A stretch of 64,000 bases of DNA, from contig JAMXDE010000005.1 in NCBI GenBank assembly GCA_026770025.1, positions 1 through 64,000 on the forward strand, given 5' to 3'. The notes under the pieces are model-generated. The model was not told the origin of the DNA and made no database searches. It worked only from the letters and a program-made list of their open reading frames with translations. The translations under genes were made by a program, and so were the position numbers. Positions 24,110 through 34,607 of this stretch are shown piece after piece (within the stretch, counting starts at the first letter, position 1; each line of letters starts with the position of its first letter). The stretch is from Craspedostauros australis (lineage: Eukaryota; Bacillariophyta; Bacillariophyceae; Mastogloiales; Achnanthaceae).

Positions 24110-25689
24110 TCATGGCCCCAAGTTGCCTCTGGTAGTAGTGTGTATGAGATCGAAGCGTGTGAAGCGCTGAACTTCCTTGTCAGTGATTTGCGGAGCGCTT
24201 GCGTCTTCCACGATTCGTGGTTCCACAATGTTCTGTACCAGGGCAGTGCCATTGGTTTCGTCGTCGCCCCTTGGCAACCATATGTTGTATGTGAAAGGGT
24301 CTCTGTGGTCCCAAGCGATTCCCAAGAAGTATCCTGGTTTAAATGGGTGATGTGGAAACTTGGTCATTGGCACGAAATACCAGACCTGTTGAAAGAACGT
24401 GAACCTGAACATGGAGATGTCCAGAGTGTTCCTGTGGAGCAGTTCAATGGAATTCTTCCATTGAATGCTCTCGTTTGCCATGTAGTTCCATACATCGATG
24501 GCGTGTTGTACCGTGTAGCACCAGAAGGTGAGTGGCACGGACTCCGCCCAAAGCAATTTGTATGCATGTCGCTTGATGTCGCCGATCGGCCGCTCCGCTC
24601 GGTTCTGATTCTGATTCATGGGAGCAGTGAAGGAGTGCTCGATCATGTACCGCATCGCCACAGCCTTCCATTCTTTGACGGCTTGGACCTGTGAGTAGTC
24701 CAAGAAGAGTAGGTCAGGTGCCCTGACCTGCACAATGAAATCGGTGAGCGCCCTTGGCGCCATCGCCTCTCGTCGGAGCGGCTTTGCCCAGATGAATTTG
24801 GATTCGCCGTGTGCAAAGAGCTGGAAGCACTTGTGGTGTCAAATGGATGGGACCGTGGAGAAGAATGGATCAGTTTCCACTCTTCCCTTGATTCGGTGTG
24901 GCTGTAGCGCGCCCGCTTGCTGCGCACAGTACTGCCTTGGGATGAGTCTTGACTCCGCCTCGATGGGAGTATCGGCCAGCTGCGTTGATGCTGCTTTCGT
25001 TTTCTCGACCACCTGTTGTGGGAGATGCCGGAAGACCTCGTTGAAGTCACCACTGGTGTGGGATCTCCGAAGGCGTCTGTGTCTGTCGCATTTAGTAATA
25101 TTCTTAGTTTGAGTTAGCTTGCAAGCTGTCGGTTTACGAATTGGGATGCACAGGGTATTGCTGTTGTGATTGGCCAGCAGGATGCTGATGTCGCCAGAGG
25201 TTATCCGTTGCTGCCCATCGTGTTGTCGAAGCCAATCGCAGACGCTGATGTCGGACGTGCGCATATGGTGTGTATTGAACAGCGATTCCATCTGCCATGG
25301 ATGCTTGTCGAGAGCCACATAATGTGCCTTGATGAGGATCACTCCGCCTTCTGGCGGCTTGTACGCTGCCACCACGTCAACCATTGGAAACATCTCGATC
25401 TGCAAGTCCACTGTCGCCCCTCGGGGTGGAACTGCTGCTGGTGATTTTGGGCTACCACCCATCCAGACTCATGAACAATGTCACTGTCCGTGCCTGAGTC
25501 TAGAATGATATAGCCATGGCTACTATTCGTTACTCTTGCCCGTCGAATTGTGTGCTCTATATGCGAGTCAGCGCTTCTTGGACGCGAATCTCGTAGTGTA
25601 TCCGGGGTTGTATGCCCTGGCCCGCTCTCCGCGGCTTCGTGCATCAAGTCCACACTGTCTTGGTCCTTGATGCATGTGATGACCTCCAA
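24110..25689 (-). pseudogene. Copia protease and integrase region
   Basis: The aspartic protease motif appears as ILDSGTDSDI near 25470-25510. The frame then shifts to 25462-24839 and again to 24763-24110. The last piece holds integrase core text, HSFTAPMNQNQNRAERPIGD, where Glu in the NxxAER context is the expected catalytic residue, and the following YFLGIAWDHRDPFTYNIW resembles the Copia integrase C-terminus. Several frameshifts are present. Confidence 0.8.
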
Positions 25690-25719
25690 CTGCCGGCGCG
25701 AAGCGCCTGTTGTTGGTTT

Positions 25720-27101
25720 TCAGGAGCTGTTGTCACATGGTCTGTACTTCTTGGTTCGATCGGTCTTGTTGCCGAATCTGGCGCACTTGTTGGGTTTGTG
25801 TTGAGCATGATGCTCCTGGGTCTTCGCGAACTCAGCGGGTTTGTTGCGCTTGAATGTCTCCTCGCTGATGAGTTCTCCTGTCTCGCGGAAGTGACGCGAG
25901 GATTCCACCACAAACACTTGTGCTGGGGTCAGATGGCTTCTGAATACAATATCTGGAAGTTGGTACATCGACGGTTTCTTGCGATCCCCGGATGTAGCTT
26001 CAAACGGTCGCTTGCGGTCCGTTTGTCCGTCCTTCTGGTGCGCGCGTTGATTGCGCCGTGGAGATCTGTCGATCTCCGCGTTGGAGAGGACCTTGTTGTG
26101 CTTCATGAGAGTCTCGCAGACCCAATTGAAGGACTCGTCCGTCTCTTGGAGGCGAGAGACCGTACTGGTGAATCGCTCATCGTGAATGTTGAAGAAGACT
26201 CTTGCAATCTTCTGCTTGTCGCGCATTGCCTTTCCGTTGTCTTCTATTGCCTGAACAGATATGGAGAAGTCATTGACGAACGCGCTGAACGGTCCAGATC
26301 CATTGTAGACAAGTTTGGACAGTTTGTCTTCCTCTGTTGCCACAATGTCGGCTCTGTTCTCAGTGGATTCGTATGTGCGGATGAGGGCCTGGAAGGCTGC
26401 ATGACCGCTGTCTCTTTCCGCGAGGACCATGTAGTTAGCGTGTCCTTTGCACGTCTTTGAGTTGAGCACTGCGTAGAACTGGGTGTCGACATCCTTGCAG
26501 TAGTCATTTGGTCTCTCCTCCTTCATGTATGCCGCGTATCTGGTCATGACCAGCTGGCGGTGGAAGTCGGTCTTCCACTGGTACCATTTGATGTTGAGTC
26601 TGCTGAATGGCTCCGCCTCTAGCAGGGCAACTTGTCATACTTCCATCTGGTTGGCATTGATGGCGATCGGCGTACTTCCAGTGGGCGTCTTGGTGAGTGT
26701 ACCACAACCTTGCAGCTCATTGCCTCGGCGAGTTCACGATTGGTGGCTTCCTTCATCGCGAGTTTCAATCACATTTGGGTTGCCTTGCTGGCAACAGGAG
26801 TCTTGATGGTTGGTACCTCATACCCGGTCGTTGTAGTGAACTCGTTAATGGCTGCCCAATCGGTTGCTTGGTCGATTTGCCGTTCTTTCGCGAAAGCGAA
26901 AATGCGAAGGATGTTCTCAATGTTGATCGAGGTGAGTGTTGGTGAGAGAGCCAGCGCTTGGATGGTGTTTTTGTCTGGACTCTTGATGGCGCGTTCGATC
27001 CTTCTGAGTTGCTTGTTGATGAACTCCATTTCTTTGTCATCGAGGTGAGCAAGTTCCTTGATTACGGCTGTCAAAGCTTGGTTGTTGATTGGTCTTGCCA
27101 T
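25720..27101 (-). pseudogene. Copia gag region
   Basis: The polyprotein opens with an ATG at 27101 (MARPINNQALTAVIK...), stays open to 26769, and continues in another frame from about 26547 to 25720. The second part has the helical gag_pre-integrase/UBN2-like text expected of Copia capsid (KDVDTQFYAVLNSKTCKG, then LIRTYESTENRADIV). The frame change near 26.55-26.77 kb makes it non-functional as it stands. I see no zinc knuckle. Confidence 0.75.
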
Positions 27102-27155
27102 GGTGGTTGATGTTGTAAAGGTGATATGCTTGTTGGTAAACCACGACTCTTAATC

Positions 27156-27318
27156 TGTCAAAGTGCACAAGTAACTCCCTGGAGACGTATTGGCCCGTTG
27201 TTGCGTGCCCTGGTCGGAGCTCTTGTTCTTTTATTGTGAGTTGTTCGAGGACAATCTCTGACCAGTATTTTGACTAATATGATTTGTAAAGAGGTAAAAA
27301 GTATGGAGGAAGCTGTCA
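27156..27318 (-). repeat. Copia 5' LTR
   Basis: 163 bp, the same orientation as the 3' LTR, with clear divergence from it. The right flank is the target duplication CCTGC (27319-27323). Confidence 0.93.
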
Positions 27319-27628
27319 CCTGCCATCATCACCATTGTTTCTCTTGCCAACACCACCTTCATTGCCATCACCATTGCCTTCTGTGACAGAATCATTCGGG
27401 TTGCTTCCCCATCCTCATCTTTGTTGCCATCACCAGCATCGTCCTTGACAACAGCATCGCTGTGGGTAGCACCACCACCTTCGTTGCCATGGCGGCGACC
27501 ATAGCCACTGACAATGCTATCCTGGGCGTCATCACGGCTGTCTATGTCAATGCTGCCCCAATCAACACCACCGTCGCTGTCAGCATCATTGTGGCCATCG
27601 AATGCATGGCGGATAACGCCATGTCCGT

Positions 27629-27798
27629 TGACAATTCTCACAGAATTCCTTACTTCTTACTTCTTTACTAATCGTACTAGTCAAATACTGGTCGGGGGCT
27701 GTCTTCGGACAGCACTCACAAATAAACAACAAGAGCTCCGACCAGGGCACGAAACAACGGGCCAATACGTCTTCCATAGTTACTTGCACTGTTTGACA
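27629..27798 (+). mobile_element. Solo Copia LTR, opposite orientation to the full element
   Basis: 170 bp, beginning TGACAATTCTCACAG and ending TTTGACA, clearly related to the reverse complement of both LTRs above (shared ACTGGTC, CAAGAGCTCCGACCAGGGCAC and GGGCCAATACGTCTTCC). It is flanked by the 5-bp target duplication TCCGT at 27624-27628 and 27799-27803. No internal coding sequence remains, so it is the product of LTR-LTR recombination. It lies about 310 bp from the full element in the same host frame. Confidence 0.94.
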
Positions 27799-28399
27799 TC
27801 CGTCATGAAATAGGAGTAGTACCTTTGCGTGCAGTCTGGGGTAGCCGTCGTCAAAAATGGAATGGTTGATGTAGATCTTCATGAACAAGTTGAAAAACGC
27901 AGATGATAGTTGAATTGGATAGATCGCCCTGATTATTTTTTTGTCGATGGCATGGATGATACCAATGGAGGGTTGTTGACAAACGGGATGACGACGAGGA
28001 CCACGTAGCATGTGACGAACAAGTCAATTCGCATGCACAAGAAGCTGCAGGAGAATCAAGACAACCAAGCGCAGAAACCAGAGAATACCGCAATGAAATG
28101 CCCATCATGAAAACATCAAGATAGTGACGTTGCGATAGAAAGAAACGCTGACGAGGCGCATATCGCCAAAATATAACCGTAATTAACCGAAAAGACACCA
28201 TCGAAAATATTAAGTCACGAACAACCAAGACCCATTTCCGAAATTTGAGGAGGAAAAATAACACGGCGTTGTGCGTGGTAGATAAGGGCGTATAACTCTT
28301 GAAGCAAAGGTCGGATGAAGACCATTTTTATATGGATAAGATCGCACGGTGGTCTAGATTGTGTTTTTATATGTCATTTTAAATTATACGAAAATCTGA

Positions 28400-28453
28400 G
28401 TCACGACTAGGCGCGACTGCACCTTCGTTCACTCAAGTGGGTCTTAAAAGCAC
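28400..28453 (-). repeat. Right inverted-repeat copy of the candidate TIR element
   Basis: Read on the minus strand it begins GTGCTTTTAAGACCCACT and continues GAGTGAACGAAGGTGCAGTCG, like the left copy. Outside it are further AAAGCAC/GTGCTTT palindromic motifs (28446-28515). Confidence 0.8.
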
Positions 28454-28510
28454 CTGGTGCTTTTCAAAGCACTTCGGGGGGTCAGAGAGGGCCAAAAGTG
28501 CTTTCAAAAG

Positions 28511-29339
28511 CACCTCCACTAAGAACACCGTGAAACAAAACTCACCATGGATATGATACTTGCACCAAGTTGGCACCAAGGTCAGTCGACACATGTATTT
28601 GTACCAGCAGCGAGTACCCGTCATGCACAGCACAAGAGCATGTCAGGAGTGCCTCTTGCATCGGCATGCAGTGAAAGGAGACTCTGGCAACATGCGATAC
28701 TGTTCAACTATCGCAGAGCAGAGAACGAGTAGGTTGTGTAGTATGGAGTAGCTCGCGGTGGGCTGCTCTGCTCCATCCAACACCTGTAGAGTCCTCTGGT
28801 TGGACTCTACGAGCAAACCCTCCATCTGGATATGTAGTGAATGAAGAGTTGCGATTGTGGGCCAAAGCCAATGGAGCGCAAGTGTATACGCATAGCGTAT
28901 AGTGCACGTATCGCGCATGTAGCGTATTCACACAGTGTAGACAGTGAGGTAACGTCAGTCGAGATTGCGAAAATGAAATCGGATGAAATACACCAACACG
29001 CGAATACCCTCGTCCATGACAGAATCGTGGATGTGTCATTGGATCGTGGACGAAGTTCTTGTGTCCACCAATCGTTTCCTGCCACCAACGATCACCTGAA
29101 CTCAACGGAGAATCGGAGGACAACCCGAATGCTCGTGCTTCGATGAATGAGTGAGCACAAGAGCATCGCTCCCGAAGACCACATGTTACAACACAGCACA
29201 CTACACTACAATATACTATTATATTAGAATATAATACAATATACTACCATACACTACCATACAACACAGTACACTACGTACAATACAATCAATCCATTTG
29301 TACCCTCTTCATACTCCATCGCACTTCGAAGCATCAACC
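28511..29339. other. Boundary between the repeat block and the gene-dense region
   Basis: No gene is supported. From about 29195 to 29290 there is a low-complexity A/T/C stretch of ACTAC, ATATACTA and TACAAT motifs directly upstream of the amine oxidase, which may belong to its promoter or 5' UTR. Confidence 0.45.
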
Positions 29340-31283
29340 ATGACAGTGATCGCCGATGTTGCCAAACCCTCTGTGGTGATCGTTGGCGCGGGAGTCTCAG
29401 GATTGGCATGTGCCAAGACATTGCTGGAAGAAGGCAACGGGTGCTTGGATATCAAGCTGCTGGAAGCCTCGGACTGCATTGGTGGCAGGATAAAGGCTGA
29501 CAAGTCCTTCATTCCTGGCCATGTGGTCGATCTGGGTGCTGAATTCGTTCATGGACAGGAGACCTTGCTGACGGATTGGATCCAACAGTTTGGTCGAGAC
29601 GATGAGATGGGCATCGGGGCAGCGGATGAACGAGACGGAGGCAGTCTTGCGAGGCGCCTGAATTGGGGCGACCAGGAGGCATGGGAGGAGGTGTTCACTC
29701 TGGCACATTCCGATGGTGGTGGTACGTGATCTTGAATCGTTCTGCAGGCTTGGAGCGTCAGCACAGGTGATGCTGCGAATGACACATTTGTATGGTACCC
29801 ACGTACTAATATTATTATTATTATAGAATACCTTGCACGTGCACGTGCGTTGGTGTGATTGCATTGGTGCTTGACCTGTTCTTTTCTTCGGTGATCCCAC
29901 CCCCGCTCCACCCAACGGCACGCTTAATAACACCTCCAACCAATTCTGCCATTCCCCATCATCGTTTCATCATCGTCACAACAATCATTGACATCGATAT
30001 CAACAACAACATCACGACGACAAACAGGCCGACCAGATTCCGAGCCAACCAGGGATGGGAAGTACGGAATGTACTACGTCGGTGGCAAGCTGGTCATGTA
30101 TAACGACCCTCGGCTGGAGGAGCTCAACGAGGCCTTGGAGGGGATGCTGGAGCGCACGAAGCCCGACTGCACGCGCACCATGTCGGTGGCGGACGCCATC
30201 GAGGAGGATCGGGAACGGCAGAAACGAGACTCGTTGTCCGAGGACATGGAGAAGCTGGCGGTTGCCAGTTTCGGCAACACGGCCGGCAGCAGCGACTTGC
30301 GGCGTATATCCATCAATACATTGATCGCGTTCGAGCAGCATTGGGAGGAGGCTGAGCTGGAGGGAGATCACAGGTTGCCTGGCGCTGTCGGCATGCAGAT
30401 CGTGATCGAGGAATGTTCGAGGAGGGTGCTTGGCGATGATCACGTCACATGCCACTTGGAGTGGCCAGTGGCGAGTATTACGGAGAATAATCAGCAGGTC
30501 TCGAAGTCGCTGCCGGCACATATGTCATGCCGTGGTCATTTCACCATTGGTTCATCTGCGAATGAAAACGATGCGATCAGCGCAGATGCAGTCGTCCTGA
30601 CAGTGCCACCGCCCCAGTGGAATCGAATCAAGATGGACATCCCAAAGGAGAAGAGGGACGCGATGAAACTCGTCGGCTTCAATCGAGCGATGAAGATCGT
30701 GACGCGATTCTCGCACCGGCTGTGGCCCGAGAAGCTGCAGAGCGTGATCAGCGCCGATGAGCCGGTCCCCGAGATTTGGTTCCGCGACGTTGTCATTCGC
30801 GATCCACCCACTTGGCCAACCACCGCCAAAACCTTCCTTGCTACTGGATTTCTGGTGTCAGACGCGGCCGATGAAATGGCGAAAGCTTTCAAGTCGGTGC
30901 CAATGGATGGAGCTTGCGAGCAGCGACGGCGGAAGCAGCGCGAGACAATCGCGGCGGACATTCAGATCAGACAGCTTGCAAAGGTGCTGAACGTGCCGGA
31001 AGACGTCATGAGATCCCACCACGTGTCCACGTTGGTGCATGACTGGGTCGAGGATTCGCCCTACATCGGCGGTGGCTACATGTTCCCCAAGACGGGCATG
31101 ATGCCCGATCATCTCAAGACATTGGCCGCCCCATTGAACGACCGATTGTTTTTTGCAGGCGAAGCGACCAACACAAATGCGTGCTGCACGGTGCAAGCTG
31201 CCATCGAAACTGGTGTGCGAGCAGCGAGACAGATTTTGTCATCTCCGTTGATGGCTCAGGGCACGGCACAGTCACTGCGGTAA
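29340..31283 (+). CDS. Flavin-containing amine oxidase (polyamine oxidase / LSD1-like family)
   Basis: Two exons, 29340-29721 and 30028-31283, join in frame to 1638 bases, 545 aa. The intron (306 bp) starts GTACGT and ends CAG; a second in-frame acceptor 9 bases later is possible. The ATG at 29340 is the first in frame. The N-terminus carries the FAD dinucleotide fold GAGVSG (16-21), Glu42 at the end of the second strand, and GGRIK (about 48-52), then DLGAEFVHG. The C-terminus has FFAGEAT (about 502-508) followed by the AAIETGVRAA helix; both ends bind FAD in this family. These enzymes oxidise amines such as spermine or spermidine, or methyl-lysine, with FAD and O2. No SWIRM domain or obvious targeting peptide is seen, so a soluble polyamine oxidase is likelier than a histone demethylase. 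Substrate is inferred only. Confidence 0.88.
29722..30027 (+). other. Intron of the amine oxidase gene
   Basis: It begins GTACGTGATC and ends CGACAAACAG, and contains a short (TTA)n run at about 29809-29823. It closes the frame between the FAD-binding N-terminus and the rest of the oxidase. Confidence 0.8.
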
Positions 31284-32030
31284 TCTCTCCGGAGACAAGA
31301 GATGCAGCATCAGCCGTGAATCATTGTTTTGCTCATACTAGTATGTATGATGGGTATGGTGCTCTGGCAGCGACCATGACGGCAGAGTTGGAATCCTCGT
31401 GCTCGCACGAGTGCTCTGGAGGATTTTCCATCAGCCTGTTGTCGCAGTATTTGAGCAGTGGCACAACACTTGTCGAATATTATGTACTCTCCTCTACTTT
31501 ACTTTAACATTATTTGTACCCCTGCGCTAGCATTACAATACTTCCTGTCCACATCGACATTGATAGCGTACGAGCTAATTGGATGAGAGAAGAAGATCTC
31601 GTTTGAAAATGTTCGTTGAGCATGGAAGTGCAGCTCTCTCTGTGTATGTATCTCTAGATCTGATATGTGTAGACTTTTGGACAACAACACTTTGGAACCA
31701 ACGGCAATGTCGACACGTCATCAACTTCGCCAACCCCAACAACGCACATCTGTTGCCAAACAGGGTCCTCATCGTGTTCTCCCGACCACACAAACAACAC
31801 ATCGCCAACACGAGAACGCAGCTTGGCGTCGTCATTTCTCTCACCCATCACCAGCGATGATCTCCGCAGGAACGCCTTTCTCTGTCCACCGACTCGGAAT
31901 CTTTTCCGCTGGTGCCTGAAGATTGGCATGACGAGCAGAAACACAAACCAAACACGACAAGGCGACCCAACGCAAACCACAACCCAAGTATCGTCACCAG
32001 CGCAAACACAAAACAAGCAACCAAGCCAAG
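31284..32030. other. Intergenic region between amine oxidase and phosphoglycerate kinase
   Basis: It contains the 3' end of the oxidase transcript and the presumed promoter and CA-rich 5' UTR of the kinase gene (about 31940-32030). No further gene is supported. Confidence 0.5.
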
Positions 32031-34102
32031 ATGTTCCCCTCTTCCACCGTCACCAAGTGCCTCCGCGTCGCATCCCGCGTCGCTGCCAACCAGAGAGCAT
32101 TCCATGCATCCCCAGCAGCCCTCGCAAAGCTCAACGTCGAGGGTTTGGCCAGCCAGGTCGACCTCAGCGGAAAGAACGTCCTCGTCCGCGTCGACTTGAA
32201 CGTCCCACTTGCCAAGGTGCGTTATTGTACACATGACAGAATGCCAACGTCCCGGTATGGATGCGTCGGTGTTTGGTGCTCTGCTTCCGTGGCTACCAGG
32301 TTTGACTCTCAATGTATGGCGCCATTGGGTTTGGGGTCTGATTTACGTTGGCGTTGCAAGCGATAATCGATTATTGGCTGCCTCTTCGGCATGCAACCAA
32401 CTCAGGAAGCCACGACCATCTCTCGAGACGGCATGATGTGCATACGTGGTCATCACGACACAACTGATAAAGTCGTCAAAACGCTGCAAGGACGCAACAA
32501 GATGATTGAAGCAATCTTTGTGGCTCGACCAACGACAATGGTGATAAAACTACGCAGATACAAGTTGGCAAACTCCTGTGGCAGCATGATCGATCTCTGC
32601 TCTCACGCATCTTTCCTTTTCTCTGCTGTACCTCCTGATATGCATGAATCACGTCGGCGGTCATCCCCCTGCCAACATCGTCTCTTCTGCCTTGCAAAAA
32701 CTCCAACTTCGATTGGCTGAAATGGCGGCATTGAAATCTCCAACGGTGTGCTATGCGGTGCAATGCAATGCAATGCAATGCAATGCAATGCAATGCAATC
32801 GGATTGGATTGGATTGGATTGGATTGGATTGGATGGCAACAATGACGACGACGACAACGATACCGACACTGCTGATGGCAATCACATTGACAACCATGCT
32901 GGCAACGGCGATCATCACCACACTGGATATTTCGACGTTCGTACATTCACAAACACGCCTTTGATGAATCGCAGGACGATGTCACCGTCACTGATGACAC
33001 GCGCCTGCGTGCCATCGTGCCAACCACCAAGTTCCTTCTGGACAAGGGCGCCAACGTCATTCTTTGCAGCCACTTCGGACGTCCCAAGGGAGAGATCATT
33101 GAGACCGGAAAGAACGGACGTCTCAACCCAGTCGTCAACCCACTCAAGGAGTTGTTGGGAGTTGACGTCACCAAGGTCGATGACACCATCGGAAGTGATG
33201 TCGAAGCTGCCGCATCCTCGTTGACCAGCGGCGAGGTCATGCTCCTTGAGAACACCCGCTTCTACAACGGAGAGACTAAGAATGACGAGGAACTGGCTGC
33301 CGGACTCGGAAAGCTCGCCGATTACTTCGTCATGGATGCCTTCGGTACCGCCCACCGCGCCCACTCCAGCACAGCCGGTGTCACCAAGCACATGGAGCTC
33401 AACGCTGCCGGTTACCTCATGGAGAAGGAGCTCAAGTACCTGCAGGGTGCCGTGGATGAGCCAAACCGCCCAATGATGGCCATCGTTGGAGGAGCCAAAG
33501 TTTCCACCAAGATCCCGGTTATCGAGAGCCTGCTGGAGAAGTGCGACACCATCCTCATCGGTGGCGGTATGATCTTCACCTTCTACAAGGCCATGGGGTA
33601 CGATATCGGCGCCAGTTTGGTCGAGGAGGAAATGGTCGAACTCGCCGATACCCTCATGAAAAAGGCGGAGGAGAAAGGAGTCAAGCTGATCCTCCCAACC
33701 GACGTCGTCCTGGCAGATTCCTTCGACAACAGCGCCAACACTGCCATCGCCAAGGTCACTGACATCTCCGGCGACTGGAGAGGATTGGACATTGGACCAG
33801 ACACCATCGAGATGTTCGGAAAGGAGATTGACGAGGCCAACACCATCGTGTGGAACGGACCAATGGGCGTGTTCGAGATGTCCAACTTCGCCGCCGGAAC
33901 CAACACTATCGCGGAGATGCTGGCCACCGCCACCGAGACGAGAGGAGCTGTCACCATCGTGGGTGGTGGAGACTCCGTCGCCGCCATCAACCAGGCTGGA
34001 TTGGGAGACAAGGTCTCGCACATCTCCACCGGAGGCGGTGCCAGCCTCGAGCTGTTGGAGGGCAAGGAGCTCCCAGGAGTTGCCGCCTTGACCGAGGTGT
34101 AA
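32031..34102 (+). CDS. PGK: Phosphoglycerate kinase with mitochondrial-type presequence
   Basis: Exons 32031-32216 and 32975-34102 give 437 aa. The intron begins GTGCGT and ends CAG and is in phase 0. The enzyme converts 1,3-bisphosphoglycerate plus ADP to 3-phosphoglycerate plus ATP. Diagnostic text: [11 protein letters not shown] near 49-59, [43 protein letters not shown], and the C-terminal nucleotide loop GGGDSVAA with [13 protein letters not shown]. The first 30 or so residues are rich in Arg, Ser and Ala with no acids and end near [12 protein letters not shown], typical of a mitochondrial import signal. A mitochondrial location of this glycolytic step is known in stramenopiles. Without the presequence the length is normal for the family. 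It is intact and likely a housekeeping gene. Confidence 0.96.
32217..32974 (+). other. 758-bp intron of PGK with a two-part pentanucleotide microsatellite
   Basis: The intron separates the two codons around VDLNVPLAK and [10 protein letters not shown]. At 32758-32832 it carries about eight CAATG units immediately followed by about six GGATT units. No gene is seen inside. Confidence 0.88.
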
Positions 34103-34607
34103 AGCCAGTCCAAAAAGCAAGATGCACGCACACAAGGAAACACACCATCGTTCGAGAAACACCAGCATGCTTTGAAGCATAATGTACCTCATGGCATGAG
34201 TACTCGCATGTGTGTTTGGTAACACGTTGAAAGCTGACGCTGTTGCTGTCCTTGGGCCGTTCCTCTCCTTTGAGGAAGTACGAGTGGAGTTTGATACTTA
34301 CACTCTCCGATGTATACTACGATAGAGTATGACGATAAAGAATCACCGACATGCCAACTTATAACTATTATACCAGGTATCCTCGTCGACCTAGCGCGAA
34401 GGTGGTGACGTGTTGTCTGCTCTACTGTTCATGTTTGTGTTGTTGTCGCAGCGTGGTCTCTCTCGGCAGTGCGCTAGTGAGTGAGCATATGCTCAGCACA
34501 CGAGTGCTCCACCGCATTAGCACTCTAATGCTACTGTGGCACACTGTGCAGCGTAGAGTAGAGTAGAGTAGAGCAACCGTGCCCTGTTTCGGTCTTCATT
34601 TCGTCAC
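34103..34607. other. Convergent intergenic region with a GTAGA microsatellite
   Basis: It lies between the 3' ends of PGK (+) and the reductase (-). At about 34553-34573 there are four to five GTAGA units; nearby (34486-34560) are several GAGCA/TGCTC self-complementary segments. No gene is supported. Confidence 0.5.

Larger units (their letters stand above)
21470..27318 (-). mobile_element. Full-length degenerate Copia-type LTR retrotransposon (CoDi-like)
   Basis: The element is 5849 bp, flanked by direct LTRs (21470-21631 and 27156-27318) and a 5-bp target duplication CCTGC at 21465-21469 and 27319-27323. The coding order on the minus strand is gag, protease, integrase, reverse transcriptase, RNase H; integrase before reverse transcriptase is the Copia order. 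The reverse transcriptase text (GDxGNAxxNAYTNxKxY, then ALYGLRSS) resembles diatom CoDi elements. Frameshifts split the polyprotein, a stop interrupts the RNase H tail, and the reverse transcriptase active site is altered. The two LTRs differ at many positions, so the insertion is old. A purine-rich tract (GATCAAGGGGAA) precedes the 3' LTR. Confidence 0.94.
20546..28011 (-). pseudogene. Unrecognised protein of the TIR element, split by two LTR insertions and one stop
   Basis: Minus-strand pieces 28011-27799, 27623-27319 and 21464-21122, with one copy of each target duplication kept, join to an uninterrupted frame of 861 bases: 286 codons from an ATG at 28011, plus TAG. Past that TAG the same frame stays open to 20546 for another 191 codons, so the ancestral product may have been about 478 aa with one later nonsense change. 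The middle is Asp/Gly-rich, then Met-rich; the last part is Lys-rich. I recognise no domain. The restored frame at both junctions shows that both LTR elements landed in coding sequence. It may be the element's own transposase-related protein or a captured gene. Confidence 0.6.
20131..28510. mobile_element. Candidate TIR DNA transposon, invaded by a Copia element and a solo LTR
   Basis: A 54-bp sequence at 20167-20220, starting GTGCTTTTAAGACCCACT, recurs in inverted orientation at 28400-28453 with roughly six mismatches. Weaker similarity extends outwards (a TTTTxGCC..TCT..ACCCC stretch on both sides) and inwards (an A/T-rich subterminal region ending AA(A/G)AGTTATA on both sides). Between the repeats lies one minus-strand reading frame interrupted by two LTR insertions. 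Without the insertions the element would be about 2.4 kb. The outer boundaries and target duplication are not resolved, and no transposase motif was recognised. The alternative is two unrelated inverted copies of a dispersed repeat. Confidence 0.6.
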
